A stretch of DNA of 64,000 nt from Eutreptiella sp. 'Long Island Sound 2002' (lineage: Eukaryota; Euglenozoa; Euglenophyceae; Eutreptiales; Eutreptiaceae). Made by a program: the position numbers and the translations under genes. Every line of letters starts with the position of its first letter. The stretch's first letter is position 1. This document shows positions 45,683 through 63,543 of this stretch, one piece after another. The stretch spans positions 31,835,397-31,899,396 of the forward strand of contig OZ038401.1 in assembly GCA_964036045.1 (NCBI GenBank). Reading direction: 5' to 3'. Below the pieces are notes generated by a model, which saw only the letters and a program-made list of their open reading frames with translations, was not told where the DNA came from and did no database searches.

Positions 45683-45973
45683 TTACAAAACTAGGTATCC
45701 GGCATCCGAATGGAAAAGAATCCGAAAACGGGGGTATCTTGGAGGCTGGCATGCCAGCCACCAGCAGCCGACTGCACGGAACACGATCCAGGATCCTTCA
45801 GACATGGTCCCCCAATCTGTCAGGTTGACAGCAATGCTCAGGTCATGCTCAGCTGACGTGGACTGTTGGACGGGGGCATACCTCTGCCACTCACTTTCTG
45901 CCCATTCGATGAGCCGCACGATGTGGGGTGGGGCATCAATGATGGCCCATGCGCCTGGCGCTGGCGCTGCCAT
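45683..45973 (-). CDS. Hypothetical minus-strand exon
   Basis: Protein-like stretch AWAIIDAPPHIVRLIEWAES, EWQRYAPVQQSTSAEHDLSI, VNLTDWGTMSEGSWIVFRA. It lies upstream of the first placed exon of the 2OG oxygenase, on the same strand. It could be an earlier exon of that gene, but it carries no oxygenase motif. No family recognised. Confidence 0.3.
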   Translation of the reverse strand: MAAPAPGAWAIIDAPPHIVRLIEWAESEWQRYAPVQQSTSAEHDLSIAVNLTDWGTMSEGSWIVFRAVGCWWLACQPPRYPRFRILFHSDAGYLVL

Positions 45974-45999
45974 TAGGGAGTGGGCACTGGCCTGCGCGA

Positions 46000-47720
46000 C
46001 TGCGGCGTACCCTGACCAAACAGTGTGGGGGTGACACAGCAGCTCGGGCCGCAGTGGCTCAATAACAGCCCTTCAGCTTCTGCATCTCGTTTGCTCTTTC
46101 AACGCCACGGAATCCACTGAATCAACACCCTGAGGACACCATCTAGCGCAAAGCCATCGGTCGCGGTCGCGTCAACCACTTCGCTGGTCACGGGGCGACG
46201 GCAGTTGGGGCAGCAACCGACGGTGGTTCGGCGATAACGAATGACGGTCGCCATTGACCAACGGCGTTTGGAAAACAAATGACGGCAGTTGGGCAACTTC
46301 TGCCGGGGGCCGGTCAGTGATTGACGGCGATGGGCCAGGCTCTGGCCTGATTGGGGCCTGGACGAGCGATGCATCCCCCCGGCATCACATGTGAATGGGG
46401 GAACGGGGCCGTCTGTCATTTGGTGGCATGCAGTTGGATGGTCAGGGTCGACGAATTTCCCCACGACTGATTGTCCAGAAGGGGTAAGAGGCCATGTGGA
46501 GGGCGTGCCGACTGCAGCAGCGGCGCTCTGCCGAGTGGAGTGCACCTTCGCCGGGGGGGGGGGGGGTCCCCAGAATGGCCGTTTGGTGACCGTGAAGTAC
46601 GACCGGCGTCCAGTGCCGTGCCTGTCTGACACGTTTGACCAGGACCAGCAACCACGAGTCCCTCGCACAGCATCTTCGTTGGGACCGTCCATAGGATGCA
46701 AAAACGCCACTGTGAAATGCTCCCAATTGTTCTCTTGCGGCCCCACAGCATCCATTTCCGCCAATCACCCCTACGTCGCAGGAGCCAGCCTCAGGGCTCC
46801 TTTTGAGGGTGGGTGGGTGGGTGGGTCCAGCCCCCCCCCCCCGCCCCCCTCTCCCCCCAGTGGTGCTGAGTTTTCAGAGGCGCCAAAGGTGCCAAAGACT
46901 TTTTTTGGTTTAAACTAATTGGCGCCAAAGGCGCCAGAGAAAATTTTTGATCGGCCAAAGGCCCGGAAGAAAATTTGGCCCAATCTTTTAAGGGGGCGGG
47001 CTGGTGGTGTGGGACCCCCCCACCCCACCCCCCAGCAAGATTACTCGGTGGTCTCTTGCGTTGCCATTCAGTGAGGGCCGTAGCCGTTTGCTTCAGCGGA
47101 GCATAGTCATACGCCCCTTGGGCCTTGCGGGTCAGTGTCAATGCCTCTTGGAGCTGTTTGATCCGCTCTCTGGACCGGCGGGCAATAGTCCGTCCTGGCG
47201 CGCCATGCTCTGCTACCCTATCGTACCCTACCCTACCCTACCCTACAATGCTGCTATGAGAGGGGGGGAGTATGCACCTGTGTTCATAACGAAAGACAGG
47301 TACCACAAACGGCAAACCAGTTGACAACGAATCTTGTCATAGATATCAAGGAAACTGAAGATGTGGTCCATGAGAGCATCGCAAAGGCACTGGTGACTGA
47401 AATCCTTTTTGTGCACCATGGATCGTGTGCAATCCCTAAAACGAGGAAATCAGTCCCAAGAACGGATTGTAGGTGGCAGGGTGGGAGTGTATCCCACCCC
47501 CGTCCCACCCCCCAGCAGGTCCTCTCAGCAAGTCTCCTGACCACTCTCTGACGAGTCCTGTATGTTGTAAGTTGTGTTTTTTTTTTGCTATAATGGCAAC
47601 AAGAAAATCGCACAGTCAAGTAATTGTGGGGGAATCCTTGCACTGCGCACGCACTGCGCGCTAATTTGAGACTATGTTCCCCCGAAGAGCCCCCAGGCAC
47701 GCCCCTTGGAAACACCCTTA
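46000..47720. other. No gene supported
   Basis: Long but overlapping ORFs on both strands with no recognisable motifs, G/C runs at 46553-46566 and 46831-46842, and five CCCTA units at about 47221-47250. Nothing else can be supported. Confidence 0.4.
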
Positions 47721-47723
47721 GAA

Positions 47724-48035
47724 TTAGGCGACCCAAACTGGACTGGAGGGGGACCTTCCCGGTTCTTGTGGCAGTGGTGAAGGACCAGGGGCCTTTGGGG
47801 GGGAACTTGACTGTGTGTTGGGCGGCGGAGATGGAGGGCAGTGAGGTGGCGAATCTGAACTTGGGATGGCAAAGGAGATGGACTCCATCTTGCATTGCCG
47901 ATTCACCGCTCTCAACCCATCTTGGTAGTATTCCAAGTGGAGGAGTCCGTCTTTAGCTGTCCCAACCACTGTGGCAGGAGGTCGGGGGCCATTGGAGCGG
48001 GTGTAGAATACCCTATCCCCAATACTCAGATCCAT
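47724..48035 (-). pseudogene. Integrase-tail-like SH3 module of a retroelement polyprotein
   Basis: The minus-strand frame starts MDLSIGDRVFYTRSNG, then PATVVGTAKDGLLHLEYYQDG and LRAVNRQCKMESI, followed by a Pro/Ser-rich tail. The pattern Gly-Asp-x-Val-x-Tyr, a strand with Ala-Thr-Val-Val, Asp-Gly and a closing strand is that of the small SH3-like module that follows integrase in many LTR retroelements. No integrase core was found next to it, so this is a fragment. Confidence 0.4.
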
Positions 48036-48359
48036 GGAGAAAGTGGGCCTGAGAAATGAGGAGGGAAGTATGATGTCCTGTAGTAGGCACCCTGAAAGTG
48101 TATCACCATATCAATCAACCGAGAAAGAGAGTAGATGTGGTAGAAATGGGTGAAAAATGTGTGCAAAAAGGTAGAAATGGGTGAAACAGGGTGAACATCC
48201 AAAAATGCCATATCCCCAATGCATCAAAACCTACTACCAAACAACAATGATGCCCAAAGTACCACAAAGTATGGGTTTCTACTACGCACATATGCCCAAA
48301 TAGTTACACTGCGCGTGCACTGCGGTTAAGGCGCCCCCTGTTTCTGTTGTGAAGGCATA

Positions 48360-49270
48360 TTGAAAAAAAATTGGGTACCCGCTTTTGCTGCAAAAACAAC
48401 AACACAAGACTTGCAATTCCTTGAGCGAAGCATTGAAGCCTTAGGGCCCAAGGGGCAACCTACCATGGCCACTCTTGCCACAGGGGAGGACACCCGCCAG
48501 CAGGTGCTGAAGGCCAAGGACAACGTTGAGGCCACTCCCACCCTGCACAAAGGCAAGGATGCCTCCTTAAAGCTGGGCATTGAAGCCTTGGAGGTTAGAG
48601 GGCAATCTGCCATGGCAATTCCACCACAGAGGAGGACAGGTGGCTTTTAAGGTCCTGGACACTCTCATGAAGGGGAAGGAAGCACCACAGAGGAGGACAC
48701 CTGTCAGTACGTGTCCATCCTCAGAAAGTGATTCCTGATCCTGAAGGGTATCCAAAGGACACACCAAGTTGGTTGGAGTGCAACCAAACATTTATCGATG
48801 ATCTGGCCAAGCACATCAAAAAGACTTTCTCTGATGATTGTGTGTGGAACACCATTCCCAGTGCAAAGCCTAAATCCTCAGACATGAAATCACATTTGAT
48901 CTACAAGCGTGCTTGTGGTGGGTGCACATTTTGTAGCACAACCCCCTCCCAAAATTTTTTTAAGTTCAACTCCGCAATCTCTTCAGCCATCCACCTCTTT
49001 CTGGGTGTCCAAGACTGGAGCTATAAACTTGCTGCTACATTAGCCGAACTCCATGTTCTCTTCAGGCTACAGTGGCAAAAAGTTGGAGGTTTAAAATTGC
49101 TGATTTATTGGCCAAGTCCCTTTAATTGGTGGCCACACAGAGTACTTTGTGCTTTGCTAACTCGCTGTCCCATCGTTAACGTTGCTATAGGGTGCCATAC
49201 GAAGCTGGTAAATGTACATATTGCAACAGAAGCACCATTCTTTAAAAAAATGTTCTCGCCCTTGCAGTAA
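48360..49270 (+). CDS. Hypothetical plus-strand exons
   Basis: Two open frames with protein-like composition. 48360-48650 has FLERSIEALGPKGQPTMATL and repeats a GIEALEVRGQSAMA block, suggesting an internal duplication. 48728-49270 begins DPEGYPKDTPSWLECNQTFI, with DDLAKHIKKTFSDDCVW. After about 48920 the second frame becomes hydrophobic and less convincing. No family recognised; exon borders not assigned. Confidence 0.3.
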
Positions 49271-49609
49271 AAAACATCACTTGGAATACAATGTATTCCT
49301 GGGTTTTCTGACTTTGTGTAAAATTACATGACTTGCAGTAAAAAAAATTTTACTTGCCCTTACAACAACAAAAAAAATTACTCGCATGTACGCTGTTTTT
49401 GCACACTGCTTGCATTCACTGACAAGTCTCCTGGCAAACCTCTGGGGAAGTCTCCCAACAATTTGCCTGGCAACCCTGCCAGCTCTTTTGGCAAGTCTCT
49501 GACAGATCTCTTGGCACCTCTCCCAACGATTCTCTCAGCAAATCTCCTGCAAAGTCCTACGGGGACCCCACATGTTAAAACCACTGTTTCATATATTTTT
49601 CGCGAAGCC

Positions 49610-50460
49610 CTGCAGGCAAAACAGGCCAAAATAACAAAACTGCAGGCCAGAAAATGGGCAAAACAGGCCAAAATAATATATGCCGAATTGCCAAGATGGG
49701 CCAAAATAACATTAATGCAGGCCAGAAGTTGGGCAAACTGGGCGAAAGTGAAAAAAATGCCGCTCAAATTTTGGCAAAACGGGCCAAAATAATACTAATG
49801 CAAAAATGACCAAAACTGGCCAAAATGGAAAAAATGCAGCTCGAATTTTGGCAGAACGGGCCAAAATAATAAAAATGCAGGCCAGAAATTGACTAAAACT
49901 GGCCAAAATGAAAAAACGCCGCCCGAATGTTGGCAAAACAGGCCAAAGTAATAATAATGCAGGCCAGCTCGAGTTTTGGCGAAACGGGCCAAAATGATAT
50001 TAATGCAGGCCAGAAATTGGTCAAAACGGGCGAAAACAATAAAGATTAATAAAAGTGCAGACCAGGAAAACGGGCCAAAGTAATAAAAATGCAGGCAGCA
50101 GTGCATCAAAACGTTTATTTAGACCAAGAATGGATTTGGGAATCGCCTTGGTGGAAAACGTATGAAAAAATGGTTTCACATGAGGGGTCAAACTGGGGTC
50201 CAATGACACAACCATATGGGATTGAAATTGCCCTACGAAGCCCAAGTCAGCGGACGTGCCATCACACATGCTCCGCGCGACGCAGAAAAAAATATCCAGT
50301 TGAGAATCAATTTGGAATGAATGACTTTGGCCGGTTTTGGCAAAATTCGGGCGGTATTAGTATTACTTTGGCCCATTTCACCCAATTTCTGGCCTGCATC
50401 AATATCCTTTTGGCCCGTTTTGGCCACTTTTCCAGCCCATGGCGATTTCATCCATTTTGG
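49610..50460. repeat. Degenerate minisatellite with an inverted arm
   Basis: 49610-50098 consists of about five degenerate units near 107 bp, with AATGCAGGCCAGAAATTGG and GGCCAAAATAATA blocks. 50325-50440 carries the same blocks in the opposite orientation (CCAATTTCTGGCCTGCATCA). The 225 bp between could be the loop of a foldback structure. Confidence 0.7.
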
Positions 50461-50499
50461 TGCCATGGGTGGGAAAAGGGACGCTAAAGAAGCAAGTGT

Positions 50500-53400
50500 C
50501 TGATTCGACCGGAATCGATTTGGACAGTTTCGGCATGGTCAGAGAAACGACCAACTCGGAAAATTGTGGACAGAACATGTGTCAAATTGGCACTTACTCG
50601 CTGCGCGGGTTTTCCTTTGGATATATCTCCCAATTTTTTTTATTGAAGATCATCCAATTTTTGGCCCTCCTTTTTTTATACATATAACCAGGCCCGTGAT
50701 GAATGGCAAGAGTTCACCAGTAGCCCTCAATTTGTGTGTCCCTGCGCCCACATGCCATCGTTCTCTTACCTCAACCCGGGCTTGCCCATGAAGCATGATG
50801 ATCAAGTGGCCACCTCATCTGATGTACCTCCCGGCATCCCGGGGTCGGTGCTGCCGTCTTGAAAACCTGGTTTGAAATCTACCACAACTGGACTGTGCAC
50901 TGGGCATTAGCACACGTGAAGCTTGAATGCAGTGCCAAAGCCGAAGATGGGAGGGCTCAATTGTCATGCTCCAAAAGCCAATGGGCACAACAGCAGGGCA
51001 ATCCCAATGCCAATAGTCTGACATCGTTGTCTTTCAGTACTTCTGCCAGCTGCCCCTGAGAGGTCACGTTCAGTAAGTGCAAGGCAGGTTGATGTAGGTG
51101 TGGGTGTGAGTGAAAGTGTGGATGAGAGTGTACATATGGGCGTGGTATGCGGCCGAATTCGGAGTTTTTGCCTCGACCCCCCATTCCCCCAATGGGCAGT
51201 GGTTATTTGGGTGCAGGTATGCCGGTGCAGGTTGGGTGCAGGTGCGGATGTGGGTGTGGGTGCGGGTGCGGGTGTCTGGGTGTGAATATGTGGCTGCGGC
51301 TGCGGCTGATGACGCGCTGCAGCCGAACGTGCTGGGGAACATACAATTCTGGGTTCACCGGGAGGTTACTGCTGGAGAGTGAAGTTTACCCTCCCACCTA
51401 CACAATCATGGTAAGGATGAATGTAGTGTCACTGGTCTGAAGGGTAACCCCGTTTGTATTGCAATGTAGTTCTAGTCCTTGCCCAGTGTTAGCCCCAATC
51501 CTCCTCCTCAGCATCGTCCAAGCTCCTGATTGCAGCATTCCTTTTTCGCACTGCTGTGGGAGGCTTCGAGTTGATTGCAGAGGGCTGCATGTAAACAAAC
51601 ATGCAATGAAGGACATGCGGTGCATGCAGCGCAAAGCAAGGAACAATGCAGGTATCTAAATGTATCAGTCAGGTGCCCCAACAAGGCGGTAGTCTTGGAT
51701 GGCAGTCTGAAGCTGCACGGATGTTGCACACACTGAGCGCCCAATGAGCAGACCAGCAGCGCCAACGGCAACAACACCAAATCAAAATTAGGAGTGCCAC
51801 AGCGAAGGGTGCCATCCCACTGCATTACTGTACTCAAAGGCCTGACGGATGTTCTGAAAATATGTACCAGAACCATGCGGAGGTTCTCGAAACAACCGCT
51901 ATGTCATCCAAGCCCACCCCAGGGAGGAGGATTAAAAATGAGCTCCAAACACCTTCGTGTCGTCAATGCCGCTAGTCTCACGAAACACCGGTAGGATGTT
52001 GATGGTAGACCTGGGGCCCCTGTTGGGCATGCACAGGGCCGGTGGTCAATTTGGGGTCAAATGGTTAGGAGAGGTCAGTCAGAGGGGGGGGCAGATGACA
52101 TTCCGTGTCGTCGCATTTTTCACCGCACCCAGGATCTGTAAATTATTGCCGTAGACTTGAGACCCCAGGTGTGGAGGGTGCATTTCCGGAGATCCACTGC
52201 ATGTGCTGTGCGTGCAAGTACAGGCTGGTCCAAATACGTCATTGCCACAGTGCAGTCGTTTTCTGGAACCTTGGGGGCACTTGTTACAGGGATATGGCAT
52301 GTTGTGTGGCAGGAGGATGGGGAAGGTCCTGTCAATCTTCAACTCACAGCACATCATTTTCTGATTGGTCCAAAAATCATCGATTGCGATTCGGGGCTTG
52401 AACACTTGTACAAGAGAGGCACCCAATCCCCCCCCCCCCCCTCGCTCCTGCTTCCGGTGCTGGGGCACAGGGGAGGCTGCGCTGAGACACCTACCCGCCC
52501 ATGTCCCTAGGCAAACCACTCAGCACAACCCTTGGTCAGGGTATTGTGCAGTTCTTATGCCGATCTTATTGCGTTCACTTCTGTTCCACAGCTGTTTCTC
52601 CCAATGTCGTGGTCAGTACCATACAACACCCCTGCAGTGTGCGTGCAGTGCAATTATTTAGCCGTTTGCCCGATCCAGAGACATATAATTTGCGTCGCTT
52701 GTGAGACACAATCGTAATGTGGTCACCCACTGCCACTCGAAGATGGTTTCCCATGCGATGCCATATGGTTTTGCCCTCTTGCAGCCACAATTTACACTTC
52801 TTGGAATTATTTGTAGTGTCATGTCGCCAGTTGTGAATGCTCTCTGCTTTGGTTCTGATTGTATTGATACACACGTGTGTGACTAGCTCACAGCAATGGA
52901 ATAATCAGTGAGAATTGTTTGCAAACATCTGATGTGCTATCCACACTTCAGAAGAAATGATGCGCAAAATGTTGCAGATGTTCCTTTGGCCTTCGGGAAG
53001 GTAAGGAACAACAAGACAACTGGGTTGCACGAAGGTTTGTTTGGTGAGGCCGTTTGACAGGGGCAGTTTGCAGGCTCAGATAGTGTCCCTCAAAAGTACC
53101 GCACAGTGCACGTGCAATGCGCGCACAGTGCGCACACAGTGCAAGGGTTCCCCCGCAGCCTGGTTCGATCTGAAAATCTACCAACTATTTTCCATATTCA
53201 TTGTTTCAACAGAGGCACGTCGCTAGCCCCCGGTATGCACTAGGAGATATTACGAGCATCACAGAATCTCCATGAGGTCTCGTCGTTTTCTTCGAACTGG
53301 TGGAGGCTGAAATATTTGGACGGGAACACTGTCGTCAGGCCATATGCAGTTTTGAAATGGATCCCGATGTTGTCCCGCAGAAGTTTTTGCGTAAATTGTG

Positions 53401-54133
53401 TACCACCACATGACCATGGAGCAAGGCAGGGGGGATGGATGGGCAGCCATGCTTTGAAAAGGGCGGTGGGGGAGGCATACCACAGCAGCAAAGCAGTTCA
53501 GACGGCGCGGGAGATCTCGAAAAATGCGGATCCTGACGCAAGCGACCCGAGTCTACAAATCAAATACCATGCCCCATGTCGAAACGTCGGAAAGGACTGC
53601 AAGAAGTTTGTGCAATACGCAATGTGCAGATGTGGCCAACACCCTCATTGCTGTCTAACCGGAAACGCCGTCCGTGACAATCGCTGCTGTGCATAAGCAA
53701 GTAGACTTAGAGCTAGCGCTTGTTCCAGAAAAACAAGGCTTGCCCCCACTTGTCCCACACAACAATGATGTGTATGCTTGTGTGTACATGTATTTTCTCT
53801 ATCTCAGGTGCTTTTGTGGCTGTGTCTGCTTGTGCTGTGTTGGGACCCAATACAGTGCCGCTTGTACACAAAAAAAATTACGTTTGCCCCTGCCTGTCCG
53901 GCCAAGCGCTCTCTCCAAGTCTGAGATGGGCGTTTCCTACGCAACCACACCACGTCGTGGGGGCTACACGCCATGGACTCCGAAGGAGTTGTGCACGTGT
54001 GTGAGTGTGTGTGTGGGGCTCACAGTATGTAGGAGGCTGTTTGTGCGCGTTGGGGGAGAGATGCAGGGCGCATGGGGTTATACAACGATGTTCGGGTGAG
54101 GGTGAGCGGGCAGATGTCAGGATAGTGTAGGCT
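50500..54133. other. No gene recognised
   Basis: Contains GTG/GGGTGC microsatellite at about 51090-51295 and a C-run of 14 at 52428-52441. ORFs are short and lack recognisable motifs. Nothing else can be supported. Confidence 0.4.
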
Positions 54134-59588
<5,455 letters not shown>

Positions 59589-59660
59589 GTCGGTCTGCAG
59601 GAATGACAGCAGGTCGGGACTGGGCCATTCGAGGGGAGCAACACGGAGACAAGGCGGGAA

Positions 59661-60053
59661 GAAAATTGCTCTGCGGGGGGGGGGGGGGGGGTGACACGGA
59701 GGCCCATTTTCCCAACCCCCCCCCCGCTCCTTGGCCGCCGTGACGGGAGGGGGGGGTTCAGGGCGGGGGTGCCCGACCTGCCGTGCCGGGAGGGGGGGGG
59801 GGGTCAACCCAACATCTATGGCTCAAAATGATACCCACGTCGCGCTGATCATTTTGACTACTCAAATGTGGGGGGGGGGGAAATTATTGGTGGAAAAAAC
59901 TTTTTCGGGCCAAAATTTGTGCTCCTGCGCCTTCGGCGCCAACATCCGTTCTGACACAAAACAAAGGGCCCGACACGGAACCCCATTTCTCCACCCCCCC
60001 CCCCCTCCTTCGGCGGGCGTCCATGTCACCCCCCCCCCCGCAGAGCAATTTTC
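59661..60053. repeat. Inverted repeat with GAAAATTGCTCTGC plus G-run arms
   Basis: Left arm: GAAAATTGCTCTGC (59661-59674), 17 G, then TGACACGG. Right arm: CCATGTCA, 11 C, then GCAGAGCAATTTTC (to 60053). The arms are near-perfect inverses. Further G/C runs lie inside. It lies about 70 bp upstream (minus strand) of the possible glycosyltransferase start codon at 59588. Confidence 0.75.
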
Positions 60054-60059
60054 AGGTCG

Positions 60060-62050
60060 CCCAACCGAAGCTATAACCGACACGATGCGATGCTGCTGGT
60101 AAAACAACCGAAACCAAAACCGAGACGTCGGAACCACAATCCACACGAAGATAGTACCAAGAGAGGCAATGGAGCGATGACGTTTGATACGCTGCATCAC
60201 GCGGTCGGGGTGAGGGTCGACTTGTAGAAGGCCCTTTGAGGCATCACCAAATGACTTCCGGCCGCACAAACCCACGACAAACGTGCCCACCCTCGCTTCC
60301 GACGGAGCTCGGCCAAGTCGGATGGGCACTGAGAACGCTGCCGGTGCCTCAAGCACCGCGGAACCGTGACCTCGGGGCGGGTGCATTCAAAACGGGGCAG
60401 GCCCGCCACATCAAGGGACCACGCGCCCTCAGAACCCGTTCCGGAGAGCGGTCCATCCCCCCAATTAATGCCGCAAGGTCCAGCATATATTAGAAGAGGA
60501 GATTGGGGGGGGGGGGGGTTCGGAATCCAAAACTTTGTGTACCAAAAATGGCCCGAATCACTTTTTCGTTTCGCAAATTTCATTTTTTTCACGAGGCTGC
60601 TGAAGGGTAGCTCAGTCGTACCCTCTTGGCCCTCGCGTGTCACTGCTGGTGCTGTTTGGTACGAGCTGCGGCGCTCTTTAAGCGCCGCCTTTCGCCCTGC
60701 ATTAGTTCCCGCAATTGTTGAATCACCATTCCCCTCCCCATTCGTTTGGACGGCGGGGCAGGCAGCCGTCACGCGCGGGTTACATTAACGCGCTGTTAAC
60801 GTGCGCGTTAAGTTGCAGGCCCTGAGTGAAGAGTGGGGAACGGGACACTTCAGAGCAAGGGGGACGAGGGGGGGGGGCGAGGGTCTGAGACCCTCGGGTT
60901 TGTTAATCAAACCAGAAATGTTTTTCTGTCCAACACAAATGCAATTGTTGGAGATGGAGGGGGATCAGAACCCCCTCACTACAGACGGCAGGAAAAGCAG
61001 TTTTGGTGGGTGAGAGTGGGACGACTGTCCCTCTTGCTCACAAGTCCTACAAAATCTGGGTCCAGGGGGAGGTGGGGATCCAGTGGGGAAATGGGGGGTA
61101 CCCCCCCCCCCTTCTCCTGAGGTCGTCAGCCGTTCCAATACATCCTTGACCTCGTGTCGGGGTAAACCATGCACCATTGACTATCCCCAAACAATGCGGC
61201 TGACAAGAAGCTCAAGAAGGCAGTGGTGTATCGCGCCGAATGCGGTGCGTGTTGGGAAATGGAGTTGGTCAAGCACTTCCCACCCTTTGCAAGGGATTGC
61301 CTCCAGATTATGCAGCCCCCATTAAACGTCACAGCTTCACTGTTCCGCTTGGTTCCATCGTTGCTAGTCTTAGTCGTTTGTTGCCGACGCTGCCCTGCCA
61401 CCGGGGGTGCCGGTGCCCCCCTCCGGAATCGTCCCTCGAAAACCCCACGGCAAAGCACAGCGCGTGTGCGCCAAAAGGTGCTGCACGACGGCGGTGAGGG
61501 CCCGATTGTGCTGATGATGCTGCCGTTAATTGTCATGAATGGCGCAGTCGATCGCGGTGCTATGGGAGCCTCTGAGCCGGCCGGCTCGGAACCCGGTGAA
61601 CCAGGCCAAAGACCGCCGCCCACCGACCCCTGGGGCTGTGCATCAGCGATGCATGTGCACGGCACTCCGCACGGCACGCTGGAGCCAAGTCCTTTTTGGG
61701 GAACGGTGTACGGTCAAACGCATCGTCCCGTGAACTGTGGACGGCGGATGCCCCCGTGGGGCACGAGGGGCGAGGGGGCGGCGCACAACACGTTTGATCT
61801 ACCACCGGTGCCCAGCGCAATATCTTTCGTGCAACACGCTGTTGTTGGTCGGGGTCGTGTCTCTCGAAGTTGGGGAGAAGAAATGCAGCTTTCTCACAAT
61901 AAAACCTGCACTGCCCCCTCTCCCTCACCAACAACAACAACACAAACATAAATGACCTTGAACAACCAAAGCAGATCACACAACAGATGTGACATGTGAC
62001 ACTGCGTGTACTGCACGGTCACCACCCAGCCTTTATGTAACACTCCCCGG
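60060..62050. other. No gene supported
   Basis: Overlapping ORFs on both strands (for example 60197-60772 and 61126-61677, minus) lack convincing motifs. A G-run of 14 lies at 60505-60518. Nothing further recognised. Confidence 0.4.
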
Positions 62051-62058
62051 TCGTAGGG

Positions 62059-62950
62059 TCACTGCTGCACCAAGCGCAGGTCCGGGGGAACCTGCATATA
62101 GGCTGCTGGATCGGCGAACAACAGTGGGCTCACATCGTCACACATCCAGAAGTTGCTGGTCTCTGTCTTGCACAGTAATTCCGTGAGGAACTCGTTGCGG
62201 TGCTTGTCGCTGTAGTGCTTGCCTGCGCCACAGACACATGCACACTGCGCAGCCAAAGGCTCATGCTGGGGCAAGGGCTCAGACTAGGAAGGGGCTAGTG
62301 CTGAGGCCATCACACTCCCCAAGATACACGGCTGGGGTGAGGGCTGGGGCTGGGGCACGGGTGATAGATATGGATCGCTGGTATTTTGCCCTCCAATGAC
62401 TGGAGGTGGGTGAGGGGCGGGGGTGACGACTGGACTGACCCCAGCACGTTTGGTCTCCGGTGGCGAGGGGGCACAGACAGCCGAGGGGAGGAACACGGCA
62501 GGGGACTGATCCAAACGCAGCTTTTGGGAGAAGGTCTGGGCGCTGTTAACGCAGAAAGAAGGGCACGAGAGGAACGGAGTGGGGGATGCTGGAAAGAAAG
62601 AGGATGACTGTTTAGGGCCCCGTGAAGCAACGACCGGAGGCAATCGGTGGATTCCGCTCCACCTCCCCTCCTCCACTGCACAGCCCCTCCTCCACCGCAC
62701 AGCCCCGCTGCACACTTTACAGCCCCTCCTCCAAGCGCAAAACAAAGCGGAGGACAAACCCCGGCGGCCGACCACAAACCATCGCAGCTTCGCATGTACA
62801 GCACGCTCCTTACCCATGCGCGGGAGCTGCAGCTGCACCGCCTTGTCAGGGAAATGCTGTGCGGAAACCAGGAACGCCGACGCCTTTCGCGCAGCGTTGG
62901 CATCAGACAATGAGACGATCGTGGGCTGCAGTTGATCAAGCACCGCCTGT
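62059..62950 (-). CDS. Hypothetical minus-strand gene, at least two exons
   Basis: Exon about 62950-62816 follows the acceptor GGTTCCACAG and reads AVLDQLQPTIVSLSDANAAR, KASAFLVSAQHFPDKAVQLQ, LPRM, ending at GG before a GTAAGG donor. The segment 62274-62059 reads CACVCGAGKHYSDKHRNEFL, TELLCKTETSNFWMCDDVSP and ends in LVQQ and a stop, so it could be the last exon. The two have the same strand and plausible splice borders, but I did not verify phase and I recognise no family. Confidence 0.35.
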
Positions 62951-63244
62951 GGAACCCGCAGGGGACATTTACTGTGGGACGTGCAAGTCATGTGGGTCGT
63001 GGGGTCTGGGGCGTGACATCGCTGAAAAATTGTGACGCGAGTTGTGCCGGGGATGCCTGCGACCCATAAGAAATATCTGAATCAGCCCGTAGCACGGCAA
63101 CGTCACATCTGCTGCTGCATGGGAGATGTGCAGTGGTGTACCAGCACCAGTTCGCAGGAGGGGCTCCCTCCCATGCTGTGGCAGCCCCCCCTGCACGACA
63201 ATGTGTCTCTGCCTAGGTGCTACACATCTGCCGTGTGATCAACC

Positions 63245-63535
63245 CAGGGCTGTCCTTACGGGGGAAAAAAACACCTTCGAAACTCCAACAGAAACGAACG
63301 TTCACGGGGACGCTCTCTGCTTCCTGGTCACGGGACCTTCTCTACTTGAAACGTTGGCGGTTGGCGGTTGGCGGTTGGTGGTGGCGGTTGGCGGTTGGCG
63401 ATTGATGGCGGTTGGCGGCAGTTGGTGGTTGGCGATTGGTCGTTGGTGGGGGTTGGCAGTTGGTGGTCCCCGGGGGCTGTCCTTAAAGGCTGTCCTTAAC
63501 AAAAAAAAAAGCCTTGCTTCTTAAGGACAGCCCTG
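63245..63535. mobile_element. hAT-type miniature inverted-repeat element with 8-bp target duplication
   Basis: Perfect 14-bp terminal inverted repeats CAGGGCTGTCCTTA (63245-63258) and TAAGGACAGCCCTG (63522-63535). Perfect 8-bp direct repeats GATCAACC flank them (63237-63244 and 63536-63543). An 8-bp duplication with ends starting CAGGG is characteristic of hAT transposons (established). The 291-bp interior encodes nothing and is partly a TTGGCGG minisatellite (63353-63470). Two further internal copies of CTGTCCTTAA lie near the right end. Confidence 0.9.
63353..63470. repeat. TTGGCGG minisatellite inside the hAT element
   Basis: About fifteen 7-bp units TTGGCGG/TTGGTGG. ORFs rich in Trp-Arg-Leu or Pro-Thr-Ala here are artefacts. 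Confidence 0.9.
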
Positions 63536-63543
63536 GATCAACC

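Noticed and set aside
46099-46764. 221-codon minus-strand ORF
   Set aside because: It crosses a 14-base homopolymer and has no recognisable motif. Two other frames over the same bases are equally open.
47221-47250. CCCTA repeats as interstitial telomere
   Set aside because: Only about five short units and no canonical seven- or six-base telomere repeat; too little to support.
61126-61677. Possible Copia-type RNase H remnant on the minus strand
   Set aside because: A faint similarity around a Gly-Gly...Ile-Ile-Trp segment, but the catalytic residues are not in register and the opposite strand is equally open.
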